In this document: positions 9,176 through 18,160 of the stretch, piece after piece
How the letters are laid out: each line of letters starts with the position of its first letter
How positions within the stretch are numbered: the stretch's first letter is position 1
Source of the DNA: Lutibacter sp. Hel_I_33_5
GTDB taxonomy: Bacteria; Bacteroidota; Bacteroidia; Flavobacteriales; Flavobacteriaceae
Length of the DNA stretch: 64,000 bases
Direction of reading: 5' to 3'
Assembly: GCF_007827455.1 (NCBI RefSeq)
Contig: NZ_VISM01000001.1
Span: forward strand, 558,001-622,000
Made by a program: the position numbers and the translations under genes
Notes under the pieces: model-generated
What the model was told of the DNA's origin: nothing
Databases searched by the model: none
What the model saw: only the letters and a program-made list of their open reading frames with translations

Positions 9176-10411
9176 TTAAATATTATTTTTTATCGTTTCA
9201 ATCACCCAATCTTGTTTAGAATCATCCCAATTTTTATATTGATTATAAAAGTCTTCTTTATCGTACCAATACCAAAACAACACATCTAAAGGAGAAATAT
9301 TTACCAAAAGTTTCCAAATTAAGTCTTGATGATTCGCTCTTAAAGATGAATGTGGATTATGCAAAGCCACGTAAAATTGTTCATCAACAATATCTTTAAT
9401 TTTTATATCGTTACTTATTGATTTCTTTTCTAAATAACGCTCTACACTCATTACTTTTTTCCGCACTTCTAAAGGTACTTTATTTAAATAACTTTTAAAT
9501 AACATCTTATCTTCTAGAATGTTACTTATAGGGTGTTGAGTTTCTTTTAAAGATTCAGAAAAGATAAACTTTTTTACTCGTTCATATCTTTTTGAACCAA
9601 CTTCAGTATTAAAATTAGACTCTATTATTAAATGTTCTTTTAATTGATCGATTAATTCAGGTTGTGAAATATGAAACATTATTATATCATGAACCGTATC
9701 TTTTATAGCTTCTTTATAAGCATCCTTACTTTCGAAAACGATAATGGGAGAAATAAAGTTTCGCAATAAATAAACACCTCCAAAAGCCTTTGTATAAAAA
9801 GAATCAGTTGTAAAAGTAACAGGATTTAATTTTAATTTTCGTTCTCTTAAATCTCCATATTTTTTTGCTGAATCCAATAATTCTTGATGAATATTTTCAT
9901 CAATAAAATTATTATCTGAATTAAATTTATCTATTAAAGCTAATTGTTCTTTTTTAGCTTTATCTAAATCATCTATCAATCTAAAACTAACTACAACATC
10001 TTTATATTTAAGAATATCTAAAGGCTCATAAAAAACGTCGATTTTCTGATCAAAATCAACACAAATAGCAGAATCTCTTGTTATATTCTGTATTTTTTTT
10101 CCATGCATTATAAAAACTCTTTTCATCACTTCTCTATCAAAAGAATGAAAGGGGTTATAAACTGGCAATCCTTTTTGTAACGGACTAATTAAAATACAAT
10201 GAGAATTTGCTTCTCCATTATTTAAATAGAAAATTTCTTTTTTCTCTTCTGCTATTTCTGGGCTCCAACCTATTCCGTCTATGGAAAAAGAAGTTAATTT
10301 AGTTGGAGTAAAACCTAATTTTTCTAAGCATTTATTATAACGCTCAACAAGTTTTCCATTAATAGAAATTAGCTCGCTTCTGTATAAATTTGCTTGTTTT
10401 AGTTTATCCAT
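9176..10411 (-). CDS. Conserved-looking soluble protein of unknown function
   Basis: 411 aa without signal peptide or membrane helix. Notable segments are IDGIGWSPEIAEE near residue 45, CILISPLQKGLPVYNPFHSFDREVM near residue 75, and a Trp/Tyr-rich C-terminus (LDVLFWYWYDKEDFYNQYKNW). I do not recognise the family. It lies between the two-helix membrane gene (42 nt gap) and the 173-aa membrane gene (11 nt gap), so it is probably a cytoplasmic partner in this operon. Confidence 0.7.
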   Translation of the reverse strand: MDKLKQANLYRSELISINGKLVERYNKCLEKLGFTPTKLTSFSIDGIGWSPEIAEEKKEIFYLNNGEANSHCILISPLQKGLPVYNPFHSFDREVMKRVFIMHGKKIQNITRDSAICVDFDQKIDVFYEPLDILKYKDVVVSFRLIDDLDKAKKEQLALIDKFNSDNNFIDENIHQELLDSAKKYGDLRERKLKLNPVTFTTDSFYTKAFGGVYLLRNFISPIIVFESKDAYKEAIKDTVHDIIMFHISQPELIDQLKEHLIIESNFNTEVGSKRYERVKKFIFSESLKETQHPISNILEDKMLFKSYLNKVPLEVRKKVMSVERYLEKKSISNDIKIKDIVDEQFYVALHNPHSSLRANHQDLIWKLLVNISPLDVLFWYWYDKEDFYNQYKNWDDSKQDWVIETIKNNI

Positions 10412-10453
10412 TATTATTTTTCATTCCTACTTTCTCAAGAATGATATTTTAAT

Positions 10454-11095
10454 TTAATATTTTTTTAATTTAGATACTTGATTATAATATTTAACGCTTT
10501 CATCTGTAGACAACTCCCAGTCTTTTAATAAAATTGGCTCAATATTATTATTTTTTAAAATTTGAGTTGCTTCTTCAATAGATTTTTTAATACGGTTATA
10601 ACTTGGCATCTTAATTCCATAAATTATATTTATTGTTAAAATATTAGAATTCCAAGTATAATTTTTCTTATTGATTTTATATAGTTTTTCAAAAATGTAG
10701 TTCGGAATAAATTGATTTTGTTGTTTTGGATTAAACAATAAAACAATTTCTATCCATTTTCTTGGTTGAACTCTATCTTTTTCTGGAGAAATAATTATAA
10801 AATAATTATTAAAATACCCTGAAACTGAAACTTCGTTATTTACAAAACCTTTAAAAACAAATTGCTTAAATAATTCTTTTTTTAATAATCTTTTTTTTCT
10901 TTTTAATTCAATTTTATTACCAAATTTATAATTAAATGTTCCTAAAAGAAGAGTTAAGATTATAATTAGTATCGATAAACTTAAAACTAGCTCATAAATT
11001 TTATCCGAATCATAGTTCATAATACCCATTGGAACTATGATTCCAAGACATAACCCAAAAACTGGGAAATAATACTTTAAAATTACATCTTTCAT
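10454..11095 (-). CDS. Two-helix membrane protein of unknown function
   Basis: 213 aa. Two transmembrane helices lie in the first ~55 residues (YYFPVFGLCLGIIVPMG and LVLSLSILIIILTLLLG). A basic stretch follows (KIELKRKKRLLKKE), then a cytoplasmic domain of about 140 residues with alternating strands. The ATG shares one base with the stop of the Nudix gene (TAATG), indicating coupled translation. The function is unknown. Confidence 0.7.
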   Translation of the reverse strand: MKDVILKYYFPVFGLCLGIIVPMGIMNYDSDKIYELVLSLSILIIILTLLLGTFNYKFGNKIELKRKKRLLKKELFKQFVFKGFVNNEVSVSGYFNNYFIIISPEKDRVQPRKWIEIVLLFNPKQQNQFIPNYIFEKLYKINKKNYTWNSNILTINIIYGIKMPSYNRIKKSIEEATQILKNNNIEPILLKDWELSTDESVKYYNQVSKLKKY

Positions 11096-11688
11096 TATAA
11101 CAATTTACAAATCAAAATATTCTGTAACAACATAATAGTTCTAGCATCAATAATTTCTTCTCTTTCTATCATTTTTAGAGCTTCCTCAAAAGAAATCTCT
11201 AAAACTTCAATTTCTTCATTTTCATTTAATAAACCACCACCATTATTTATTCTATCTTCATTTTTATATTCGCAGACATATAAATGAACTCTTTCTTTTA
11301 CAATTCCTGGTGATAAAAAAACGGTATTTACTTTTTTTAAGTTAGAAATTTTATAGCCAATTTCTTCCTCAGATTCTCTAATAACACAGGTTTCTGGCGA
11401 TTCATTTCCTTCTAACGCACCTCCGCAGACTTCAATAGAATATCCTTGATTAACTCCTGCAACAAAAACGGGCGTTCTAAATTGTTTAGACAGTACTACT
11501 TTTTTAGAATCTTTATTATAAAGTAAAATAGCAACACCATCATTTTTACCGTACACCTCATGTGTAAAACGTTTTGTTTCACCATTTTTGAATTTAAAAT
11601 CTAAACTTACGTGTTCTAATGTGCCCCAAAAATTTGAAATTATTTTTTTGGTAACATTACTTACGCTTTCTTTAATTACCGTTTTCAA
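11095..11688 (-). CDS. Nudix hydrolase, NudK (GDP-mannose pyrophosphatase)-like
   Basis: 197 aa. The Nudix box is complete: G-x5-E-x7-RE-x2-EE-x-G in GALEGNESPETCVIRESEEE then IGY. The surroundings follow E. coli NudK: HEVYGKNDGVAILLYN, VLSKQFRTPVF, LSPGIVKERVHLYVCEY and EEIEVLEISFEEALKMI. NudK hydrolyses GDP-mannose to mannose-1-phosphate and GMP. The ATG lies inside the 3' end of the AAA+ gene (17-bp overlap), and the next gene overlaps its stop by one base. It is therefore part of the unknown operon rather than a bystander, and its real substrate may be a related nucleotide. Confidence 0.85.
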   Translation of the reverse strand: MKTVIKESVSNVTKKIISNFWGTLEHVSLDFKFKNGETKRFTHEVYGKNDGVAILLYNKDSKKVVLSKQFRTPVFVAGVNQGYSIEVCGGALEGNESPETCVIRESEEEIGYKISNLKKVNTVFLSPGIVKERVHLYVCEYKNEDRINNGGGLLNENEEIEVLEISFEEALKMIEREEIIDARTIMLLQNILICKLL

Positions 11689-13633
11689 AATTTCTTCTTG
11701 CTTCTAAATCTATATTTAATTGATTTACCCTTGCATCAACTTTCCGTTTAAAATCAGTATCTGCAATAGTAGCTACATTATCTAAATAACGAACAACTTC
11801 TTGTCTTCTCACTTCAGAAAAATCCAATCCTTTCATATTCGATTTCATTAATTCTTGCAACATATTAAACTTTGTTTCATACGGTTGCTTAAAATAAGTT
11901 TCTGGATTCTCAAACCAATCTTGTTCTAAATCAAAATCTGTTAATCGCAATGAAATTGCAGATTGAATATTACGCACATCTCTTGATGAAAAGAATGGAA
12001 ATATTTTTTGAATTTCTTTATACAAACTCGCAAAGAATAAATGTTCGTTGGTTTTGTGCTTTTTCTCAGCTTTACTATAAGCATCTAAAACACGTTCTTC
12101 TGATGGCTTTTCAATGGAATTTAAAATGTCTCCCATATTTTTTGCCAAGCCTTGATCTTTTAAAAATTCATAATCAGTCGGATTCGTCATATTCACAAAA
12201 TCTGGCATTGTTTTTTTAAGTTTTCGCCACCATAAATGATCTTGATCTAAGAAATCATGTTCGGTTCTTGCTCCGTCAATTTTAAATCTACCTTGCACTC
12301 TAGAAATCACCGCTTTGTCTAACATTTCTGGTAAATTGGTAAATAAGCCAATCGAAGAATTTCCATAATTTACGGCATATGCACCTTCTGTATATCTAAG
12401 AAAAACTCCGATAACTTCTTTTACACCAGCAGAAACTCCTTGTGCAGTTCTTTCTTGTAAATTATTTTCTGCATCATCAATTGGCGCAAAAATTAATTTT
12501 GATGGATCTTGCATTGGTTTCATCCATTCTACCATTTTTTCTGCCGATCCTCCTTGAAAAGTAGAGATTAATGTATCTGGCATTGGATGAAATAAAAATG
12601 GAATCTCTAAATTATCTGAATGCTCTTTTAAACGAGTTGCAATTGCCGCAATTAACATCGATTTTCCTGTTCCTGGAATCCCATATCCCATAAAAACAGG
12701 CATAAAACCTCCTAATTCTTGAAACGGATTTTTCTTTGCATCAAAATCATAACTTAACATTCTTTCTGTTAATCTTCGTGCAAAATGCTTTGCATCTTTA
12801 TTTCCAACAATCTGTTCGAATTGAATTTTATTAAATTCAATACTAACCGCAGTTCCGCTAAATGTGTTTTCCCAACCAGAAATTGCAAATTCAGAATTTT
12901 CTAACTTATAAGTTCTATCAACTATCGTTTCGGTGTATTCTAAACTACTTTTTCTAAGATTGATTTCATTAATAAATGCTTCAAAATAAACAACCGTAAA
13001 ATCGATTACATCTTTATCCGATTTTATAATATCTGGGTGTCCCAAATATTTATCATAATAAAATAAACTACAAGCAACACCTTTTAATGGCGATAATAAT
13101 GATACTTCTGGAATACCTGCAAACTTTTGCTTCATCACAGATAAATCATCAGAAGCGTGAGGTTTTAAATCGTATAATATTTTATATGCTGATGCAAATA
13201 ACTGAAATGCAGTTGCAGTTTGCATTTTACTTTCAAATTCTCTTTTTCCGTTAGAATCTAAAGCTGATTTTCTTTCTGCTAAGCTGGATAAACCTGAAGC
13301 ATCATAATAAGAATCTTTAATCCAAATTCCTAAAGTTAAACCTTCTTGCACTGCATATAAAGTCTGATTTAAATACACAGGTATTGCAATAGAATCTGGT
13401 AACAAGCGCTTTTTTAAAGCTAAAATTGTTTTAGAAACTGATGTAATTTCTACATTACTTCCGCTATTTGCTCTGGATAAATACAATAAAATTGAATCAT
13501 CTTTTGCATCTTTATCTTTATTTTTTGCTCTTGTACTTTGCTCCCATTGTACAGTTTTTAAATAACCACTTGCTTCATCTCGAAGCATGTCTAATTCGTT
13601 TTGTTTTATAGGAAAAGTTGAATTGTGTTCCAT
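11672..13633 (-). CDS. AAA+ ATPase of unknown system
   Basis: 653 aa. The AAA+ core starts near residue 305: Walker A GYGIPGTGKSMLIAA, Walker B-like LIFAPIDDAENN, sensor-1 region SSIGLFTNLPEML and likely arginine finger in DKAVISRVQGRF. The N-terminal 300 residues are a helical domain of unknown type, and a helical C-terminal region of about 180 residues follows. An acidic pair DD followed by AEN replaces the classical DE. It is third in an operon after a coiled-coil protein and a 352-aa unknown, suggesting an AAA+ remodeler of a coiled-coil or membrane assembly. Specific function unknown. Confidence 0.85.
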   Translation of the reverse strand: MEHNSTFPIKQNELDMLRDEASGYLKTVQWEQSTRAKNKDKDAKDDSILLYLSRANSGSNVEITSVSKTILALKKRLLPDSIAIPVYLNQTLYAVQEGLTLGIWIKDSYYDASGLSSLAERKSALDSNGKREFESKMQTATAFQLFASAYKILYDLKPHASDDLSVMKQKFAGIPEVSLLSPLKGVACSLFYYDKYLGHPDIIKSDKDVIDFTVVYFEAFINEINLRKSSLEYTETIVDRTYKLENSEFAISGWENTFSGTAVSIEFNKIQFEQIVGNKDAKHFARRLTERMLSYDFDAKKNPFQELGGFMPVFMGYGIPGTGKSMLIAAIATRLKEHSDNLEIPFLFHPMPDTLISTFQGGSAEKMVEWMKPMQDPSKLIFAPIDDAENNLQERTAQGVSAGVKEVIGVFLRYTEGAYAVNYGNSSIGLFTNLPEMLDKAVISRVQGRFKIDGARTEHDFLDQDHLWWRKLKKTMPDFVNMTNPTDYEFLKDQGLAKNMGDILNSIEKPSEERVLDAYSKAEKKHKTNEHLFFASLYKEIQKIFPFFSSRDVRNIQSAISLRLTDFDLEQDWFENPETYFKQPYETKFNMLQELMKSNMKGLDFSEVRRQEVVRYLDNVATIADTDFKRKVDARVNQLNIDLEARRNFENGN

Positions 13634-13691
13634 ATTTCTTAATCTTTAGTTGTTAAAATATTAGTATTCGTATTTAGAAAAAATACTAATT

Positions 13692-14750
13692 TTAAACATT
13701 CGTAATTTTTACATCAGCCATATCAATTGGAGGTTTTGCTAAATTGTTTAAAACGTCCGGTATTTTATTATGTAATAATTGTATTATTCTATGCGGCGCA
13801 AAAACATATTTCTGAGGAATTACTTCGCTCCATTTTTGCATGGTTTGTTTTGAGAAAAAACCACCTTCTTTAAATGTTGATCCAGAAAAAACCTCATCGA
13901 TTTTAAATGATAAAGCGTAAGATTCTAAAGGAATTTCTTTTTTTGCTATTCCATCTAAAATTGCATGTGTAATTACATTTTCATCTTTTGCAAAAACATT
14001 ATGTATGGGTCCTAAATCAATTCTTTTAATATGCTTTGGATGAATGTCTGGTAATTTTCTATCAATATTATACGCCATTGTATCTAAAGCCATATCTCTA
14101 TCAGCACTTTCTTTTAAAACCTGATATAATTCTTCTTTATGATCCATAATTCTTTTACCGTCAAAATGGAAATACATAAAAAGAATATAGGGTCTATTAT
14201 TACTGACATCATAGAAACTCCAACTTGTCATTAAGTTAGCAAAGTTAGTATGTGAGTATTTGGGTGTTTCAATAATTTTCCCTTGAACAAACCTATTAAA
14301 TATATATTGCTGATTTACAGATTTGTAATATACAGTTGACGCTGCTTGAAACAATTTATTCTTCTTAACTTTTTGTTTCTTTCTAAGTAGTGTATCTAAA
14401 AAATCATCTTTAAGAATTTGTGTATCTACTAACTTATCTAAATACTCATTTCTGAGTTCCAAATCGTTATACAAATACCTAAACTCTAAATAATTTGGAA
14501 ATCCAGATTCTGTTAAATCTACTTTCATATTATCCTCTTCATCATACATATATTTTATACGCATGGCTTCTATAGAATATAAAAGTAAATCTGAATATTG
14601 CTTAAAAAAAATGAGTTCTTGTTGATTGCACAACTTTTCATTTTGTACTCGAACTAATAATTCTTTTAAAATAAAATCTACCATTTTATGATAAAAAACA
14701 TATTGTTCTTTAGAATTTAAAATAGCGGAATCTAATGGAGTTGTAATCAT
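13692..14750 (-). CDS. Soluble protein of unknown function upstream of AAA+ ATPase
   Basis: 352 aa, largely helical in the first 150 residues (LLVRVQNEKLCNQQELIFFKQYSDLLL) and mixed afterwards. No signal peptide or membrane segment. Motifs such as HPKHIKRIDLGPIHNVF around residue 240 are not ones I recognise. It sits between the coiled-coil gene and the AAA+ gene (59 nt gap), which suggests an adaptor or substrate of the ATPase. Confidence 0.7.
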   Translation of the reverse strand: MITTPLDSAILNSKEQYVFYHKMVDFILKELLVRVQNEKLCNQQELIFFKQYSDLLLYSIEAMRIKYMYDEEDNMKVDLTESGFPNYLEFRYLYNDLELRNEYLDKLVDTQILKDDFLDTLLRKKQKVKKNKLFQAASTVYYKSVNQQYIFNRFVQGKIIETPKYSHTNFANLMTSWSFYDVSNNRPYILFMYFHFDGKRIMDHKEELYQVLKESADRDMALDTMAYNIDRKLPDIHPKHIKRIDLGPIHNVFAKDENVITHAILDGIAKKEIPLESYALSFKIDEVFSGSTFKEGGFFSKQTMQKWSEVIPQKYVFAPHRIIQLLHNKIPDVLNNLAKPPIDMADVKITNV

Positions 14751-14783
14751 TTTTTAGTTGGCAGTACTTAGTAAGCTCAATAT

Positions 14784-14826
14784 CAAGTAGAGTTTACAGT
14801 CAATTATTGACTGCAAACTACTACTG
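14784..14826. repeat. Long imperfect inverted repeat between coiled-coil and 352-aa genes
   Basis: The arms AGTTTACAGTCAA (14791-14803) and TTGACTGCAAACT (14807-14819) pair at 12 of 13 positions around a 3-nt loop. The pairing extends outward through CAAGTAG/CTACTACTG with a one-base bulge. It lies between two genes of the operon and has no strong U-tract, so it may be a processing or attenuation hairpin. Confidence 0.6.
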
Positions 14827-14846
14827 TATAACTCTTTACTATTTTT

Positions 14847-16193
14847 TTAAGACAACAAATCGTCATCTCCACTTGCTTCTGGTTTTGGATTATCTGCAGG
14901 TTCTGCATCTCCGTCTGCTGGTGCATTAGGATCTGCTTTGTAATAATCTTCGAAAATCTCTTTCATATCGATTCCGTAACGGTCAGCAAAATTCTTTTGG
15001 ATGTCAATATCCTTTTCTCTAATTTCTTGTAATGCTTCTGCATACGTACTATACACACCTTTCATTACTTTTTCGTGAACTGGAATGTTGTCCATCATAT
15101 CTTGACGTGCTTTCGCACTTGCAGAATGCATAGAAGCTAAAGTTTCTCCGATATGTTCATCTGTTTTTACACCTAAATGTTCTAAAATTGCAGCAAATTC
15201 TTGATCTGTTCTTGCTTTTAAAGCAACAATATAACCATCATAATACTTTAATCTTTCTTCTGTGTCAGATTTTAATTTTGCTCTGTGCGTTTGCAAATTA
15301 GAACGTAAAGAAGTTAATACTTTAATGGTTAAATTATGTTTATGAACAAAACTATCTTTACTTGCTGCCAAAGTCGTATACGCATTTTTTAGACCTTCTA
15401 ATTCCTCTACTTTTTGTTCTATAGTTGTTACTTTACCAATTGCTTCAGAATATTCAGTAGATTGCTTATCAGCAATTTCTTCTAACTCTTGACGAGATTG
15501 TTTTAACAACGCATACTGTTCTTCTAATTTAGATTCTACCTCTTTCTTTTTCTCTAAAGCTTTCGTATGATTTTTAGAAGCTTCTACAATAGCGCCTTTT
15601 AGTTTTTCTTCTACTTCTTTAATTTCAATTTCCCTGTTTTTCAAACGTGTAACAGCTGCTTGAGATTTAAAAGAAAGTTCGCCTAATAAAGTTTGAATAT
15701 CGGCACTTTCTATACGTTGCTGAAACAATGCTTTTGCTTTATTATCTGCACCTGCACGTACTTTTTCTGCTGCTGCAAATTCTACTTCTTCTCTTTTAAT
15801 TCTAGATTTTCTTCCCCATAAATTATTCCACCAAGTATCTGGTTTATTTTGCGCATCTTCTAACTCTATCCTTGCTCTTTCTAATGCTTTTTGAGCATCA
15901 TCAATAACTTTTTGTTCTTCTTTATTTAAAGCTGAAAAACCTTCGAATTTTATACCAACTTCATCTTGATAGTCTGTTAAATCTTTAATAGCATCTAATA
16001 AAGAAGCTCTATCTTCTTTTGCCATATCTACAACATCATCTAATGTTGCATTTAATATTTTTTGCCTTGTTTGAGGATCATCTTCTTGCGCTAATTTAGA
16101 TTTCATTGTATCTATAGCTTTACCCCAATTAACATCTACTTTCTCAGTTTTTTCGTTAGATGTAGTTTCTAATAAATCAAAATCATCAGACAT
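14847..16193 (-). CDS. Long coiled-coil protein, first gene of the AAA+ operon
   Basis: 448 aa. Residues about 85-330 are rich in heptad-like Glu/Lys/Ala/Leu helices (KALERARIELEDAQNKP, KEVEEKLKGAIVEASKNHTK, KKKEVESKLEEQYALLKQSR). An aromatic patch, TWWNNLWGRKSR, lies near residue 120. The acidic Pro/Asp C-terminus ends GDDDLLS. There is no signal peptide or membrane segment. Proteins like this are sometimes labelled microtubule-binding by automatic pipelines, which is not informative. The layout loosely resembles TelA-type toxic-anion resistance proteins, but I cannot establish homology. Confidence 0.75.
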   Translation of the reverse strand: MSDDFDLLETTSNEKTEKVDVNWGKAIDTMKSKLAQEDDPQTRQKILNATLDDVVDMAKEDRASLLDAIKDLTDYQDEVGIKFEGFSALNKEEQKVIDDAQKALERARIELEDAQNKPDTWWNNLWGRKSRIKREEVEFAAAEKVRAGADNKAKALFQQRIESADIQTLLGELSFKSQAAVTRLKNREIEIKEVEEKLKGAIVEASKNHTKALEKKKEVESKLEEQYALLKQSRQELEEIADKQSTEYSEAIGKVTTIEQKVEELEGLKNAYTTLAASKDSFVHKHNLTIKVLTSLRSNLQTHRAKLKSDTEERLKYYDGYIVALKARTDQEFAAILEHLGVKTDEHIGETLASMHSASAKARQDMMDNIPVHEKVMKGVYSTYAEALQEIREKDIDIQKNFADRYGIDMKEIFEDYYKADPNAPADGDAEPADNPKPEASGDDDLLS

Positions 16194-16383
16194 ATTTTTT
16201 ATTTGTTTTTAAAGTTGAACAATTTTTGGAGAAGCAATTTCGTTATTTTTTTTAATTAAAACCAAATTTCTACCAGTTATATGTATTCAAACTCTTGAAT
16301 TTGTTACAAAAAGTTAAAAAACATTCAAAAAAACAGGTGTTTATTTCATCTTAATATTAAGTCCTGTATAAATTCTAACAAAA

Positions 16384-16416
16384 AAAGGCCGTCTTAATTT
16401 CTTAAAACAACCTTTT
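16384..16416 (-). terminator. Rho-independent terminator after aceA
   Basis: On the minus strand, AAAGGTTGTTTTAA pairs with TTAAGACGGCCTTT (G-U pairs allowed) around a short loop and is followed by a run of T. It is 30 nt past the aceA stop. The remaining part of the gap to the coiled-coil gene (16194-16380) is AT-rich with no clear signal. Confidence 0.7.
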
Positions 16417-16445
16417 ATTAACTAACAACAATGACTTTTAATTCG

Positions 16446-18077
16446 TTAAGCAACTACGCTTAACCCTTCTTTAACTACAACTTTCTTTGATTTAATTTCA
16501 AACTGATTTGATGTGTTTTTTTCTCCCCCAGCTTTTAACGCTTTATCACCTGCAAAGAACGATTTATGATCATCTCCTAAATCTGAACCCGCCATTCTTT
16601 GATGTTTTACACAAGACACTCCTTTTCTTAACTCTTGTCTTTGCACACCTTTTACATACGCTAACATACCTTGCTCTCCAAAATACCCTTCAGTTAAATC
16701 ATTCATATGAAGTGCAGTTGTATGGTAGGTTGGTAATGTAATTAAGTGATGAAAAATTCCTGCTTCTCTTGCTCCGTCAACCTGAAACGTTTTAATTTTA
16801 TCATCTGCCCTGTGACATAATTCAGAACCGTCATATGCTTCATCCATTAAATTATTTCTATCATACTCCGTCATGTTTTCACCTTCCTCTAACATTTCAT
16901 CAAATGCTTGATTTCGGAAATTTAAGGTCCAATTAAATGATGGTGAATTATTATAAACCAACTTTGCATTTGGCACAACTTCTCTAACCCTATTCACCAT
17001 ATGAGCAATCTGCTTTACATTCGGAGTTGGAGTTTCTATCCACAACAAATCTGCTCCATTTTGCAGACTTGTTATACAATCTAACACCACTCTATCTATA
17101 TTAGAACCATCTTTAAATTTATACAATCCATTTGCTAATCTTATTGGACGATATAATTTTCCATCTCTTTTTAACAATACATCATCATCTTTTGCATCTT
17201 TAATTTTAATTTCTTCAGCATCAACAAAAGCTAAATATTGAGAAGCTAAATCTCCTGGCTCCTGACTCACAGGAAGTTTTTGAGTTAAACCCGCTCCTTC
17301 CGAATCTGTTCTCGCTACAATAATTCCATCTTCAATTCCTAATTCTAAAAAAGCATATCTCACAGCATTCAATTTTGCTATAAAATCTTCATGAGGAACT
17401 GTTACTTTTCCATCTTGATGACCACATTGTTTCGCATCTGAAACTTGATTTTCAATTTGAATTGCACAAGCACCAGCTTCGATCATCTTTTTAGCTAACA
17501 AATAAGTAGCTTCTTCGTTACCGAAACCAGCGTCTATATCAGCAATAATTGGTACAATATGAGACTCATAATTATCTATTTGATCTTGCACATTTTCTCC
17601 ATTTTCTAAACGTCTAAACAAATCATTTAATTCAATTGCATCCGCTTGTTTTAAAAAATCATAGATTTCATTGATAAGCGATGGAACTGCAGTTTTTTCA
17701 TGCATTGATTGATCTGGTAATGGACCAAATTCTGAACGTAATGCTGCAACCATCCATCCTGATAAATACAAGTATTTTTTATTGGTAGTTTGATGATGTT
17801 TTTTTACAGCAATCATTTTTTGTTGCGCAACAAAACCGTGCCAGCAACCAAGAGATTGTGTATATTTTGAAGAATCTGCATCATATTCTGCCATATCTTT
17901 CCTCATAATTTTAGCAGTATGTTTTGCGATATCTAAACCAGATGTAAATCTATTTTGAGCAACCATTCTTGCTGCATTTTCAGAATTAATAGAACTCCAA
18001 GTTGCTCCGTATTTCTTTTTTAAACTTCTAACTGTTTCTAATGCTGAACTGTAATTTGTTTGTGCTAAATTTTTCAT
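16446..18077 (-). CDS. aceA: Isocitrate lyase
   Basis: 543 aa, the long subfamily of isocitrate lyase. The signature is AKQCGHQDGKVTVPHEDFI, with the catalytic Cys in QCGH. Other conserved segments are PIIADIDAGFGNEEATY, IVARTDSEGAG and LVYNNSPSFNWTLNF. It splits isocitrate into succinate and glyoxylate, the first step of the glyoxylate shunt, allowing growth on acetate and fatty acids. It follows aceB by 83 nt and is probably co-transcribed, with a hairpin between them. Confidence 0.96.
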   Translation of the reverse strand: MKNLAQTNYSSALETVRSLKKKYGATWSSINSENAARMVAQNRFTSGLDIAKHTAKIMRKDMAEYDADSSKYTQSLGCWHGFVAQQKMIAVKKHHQTTNKKYLYLSGWMVAALRSEFGPLPDQSMHEKTAVPSLINEIYDFLKQADAIELNDLFRRLENGENVQDQIDNYESHIVPIIADIDAGFGNEEATYLLAKKMIEAGACAIQIENQVSDAKQCGHQDGKVTVPHEDFIAKLNAVRYAFLELGIEDGIIVARTDSEGAGLTQKLPVSQEPGDLASQYLAFVDAEEIKIKDAKDDDVLLKRDGKLYRPIRLANGLYKFKDGSNIDRVVLDCITSLQNGADLLWIETPTPNVKQIAHMVNRVREVVPNAKLVYNNSPSFNWTLNFRNQAFDEMLEEGENMTEYDRNNLMDEAYDGSELCHRADDKIKTFQVDGAREAGIFHHLITLPTYHTTALHMNDLTEGYFGEQGMLAYVKGVQRQELRKGVSCVKHQRMAGSDLGDDHKSFFAGDKALKAGGEKNTSNQFEIKSKKVVVKEGLSVVA

Positions 18078-18122
18078 AATTTTGCTTTAATTATTAATGT
18101 TATTCTAAATTTTGATAATTAC

Positions 18123-18153
18123 GTCTCGTATACTATTGCCGTAGTTGCGAGAC
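18123..18153. repeat. Inverted repeat in the aceB-aceA gap
   Basis: GTCTCG at 18123-18128 pairs with CGAGAC at 18148-18153, with partial pairing inside (CTA/TAG). It lies between the aceB stop and the aceA start. The T-tract is on the plus-strand side, so it is not a good terminator for aceB. It may protect or process the aceA message. Confidence 0.45.
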
Positions 18154-18160
18154 ACTTTTT

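Noticed and set aside
6842..16193. Phage-defence island or prophage remnant
   Set aside because: No nuclease, toxin, integrase or phage structural motif was seen, and codon and base use look like the neighbours. The system stays unassigned.
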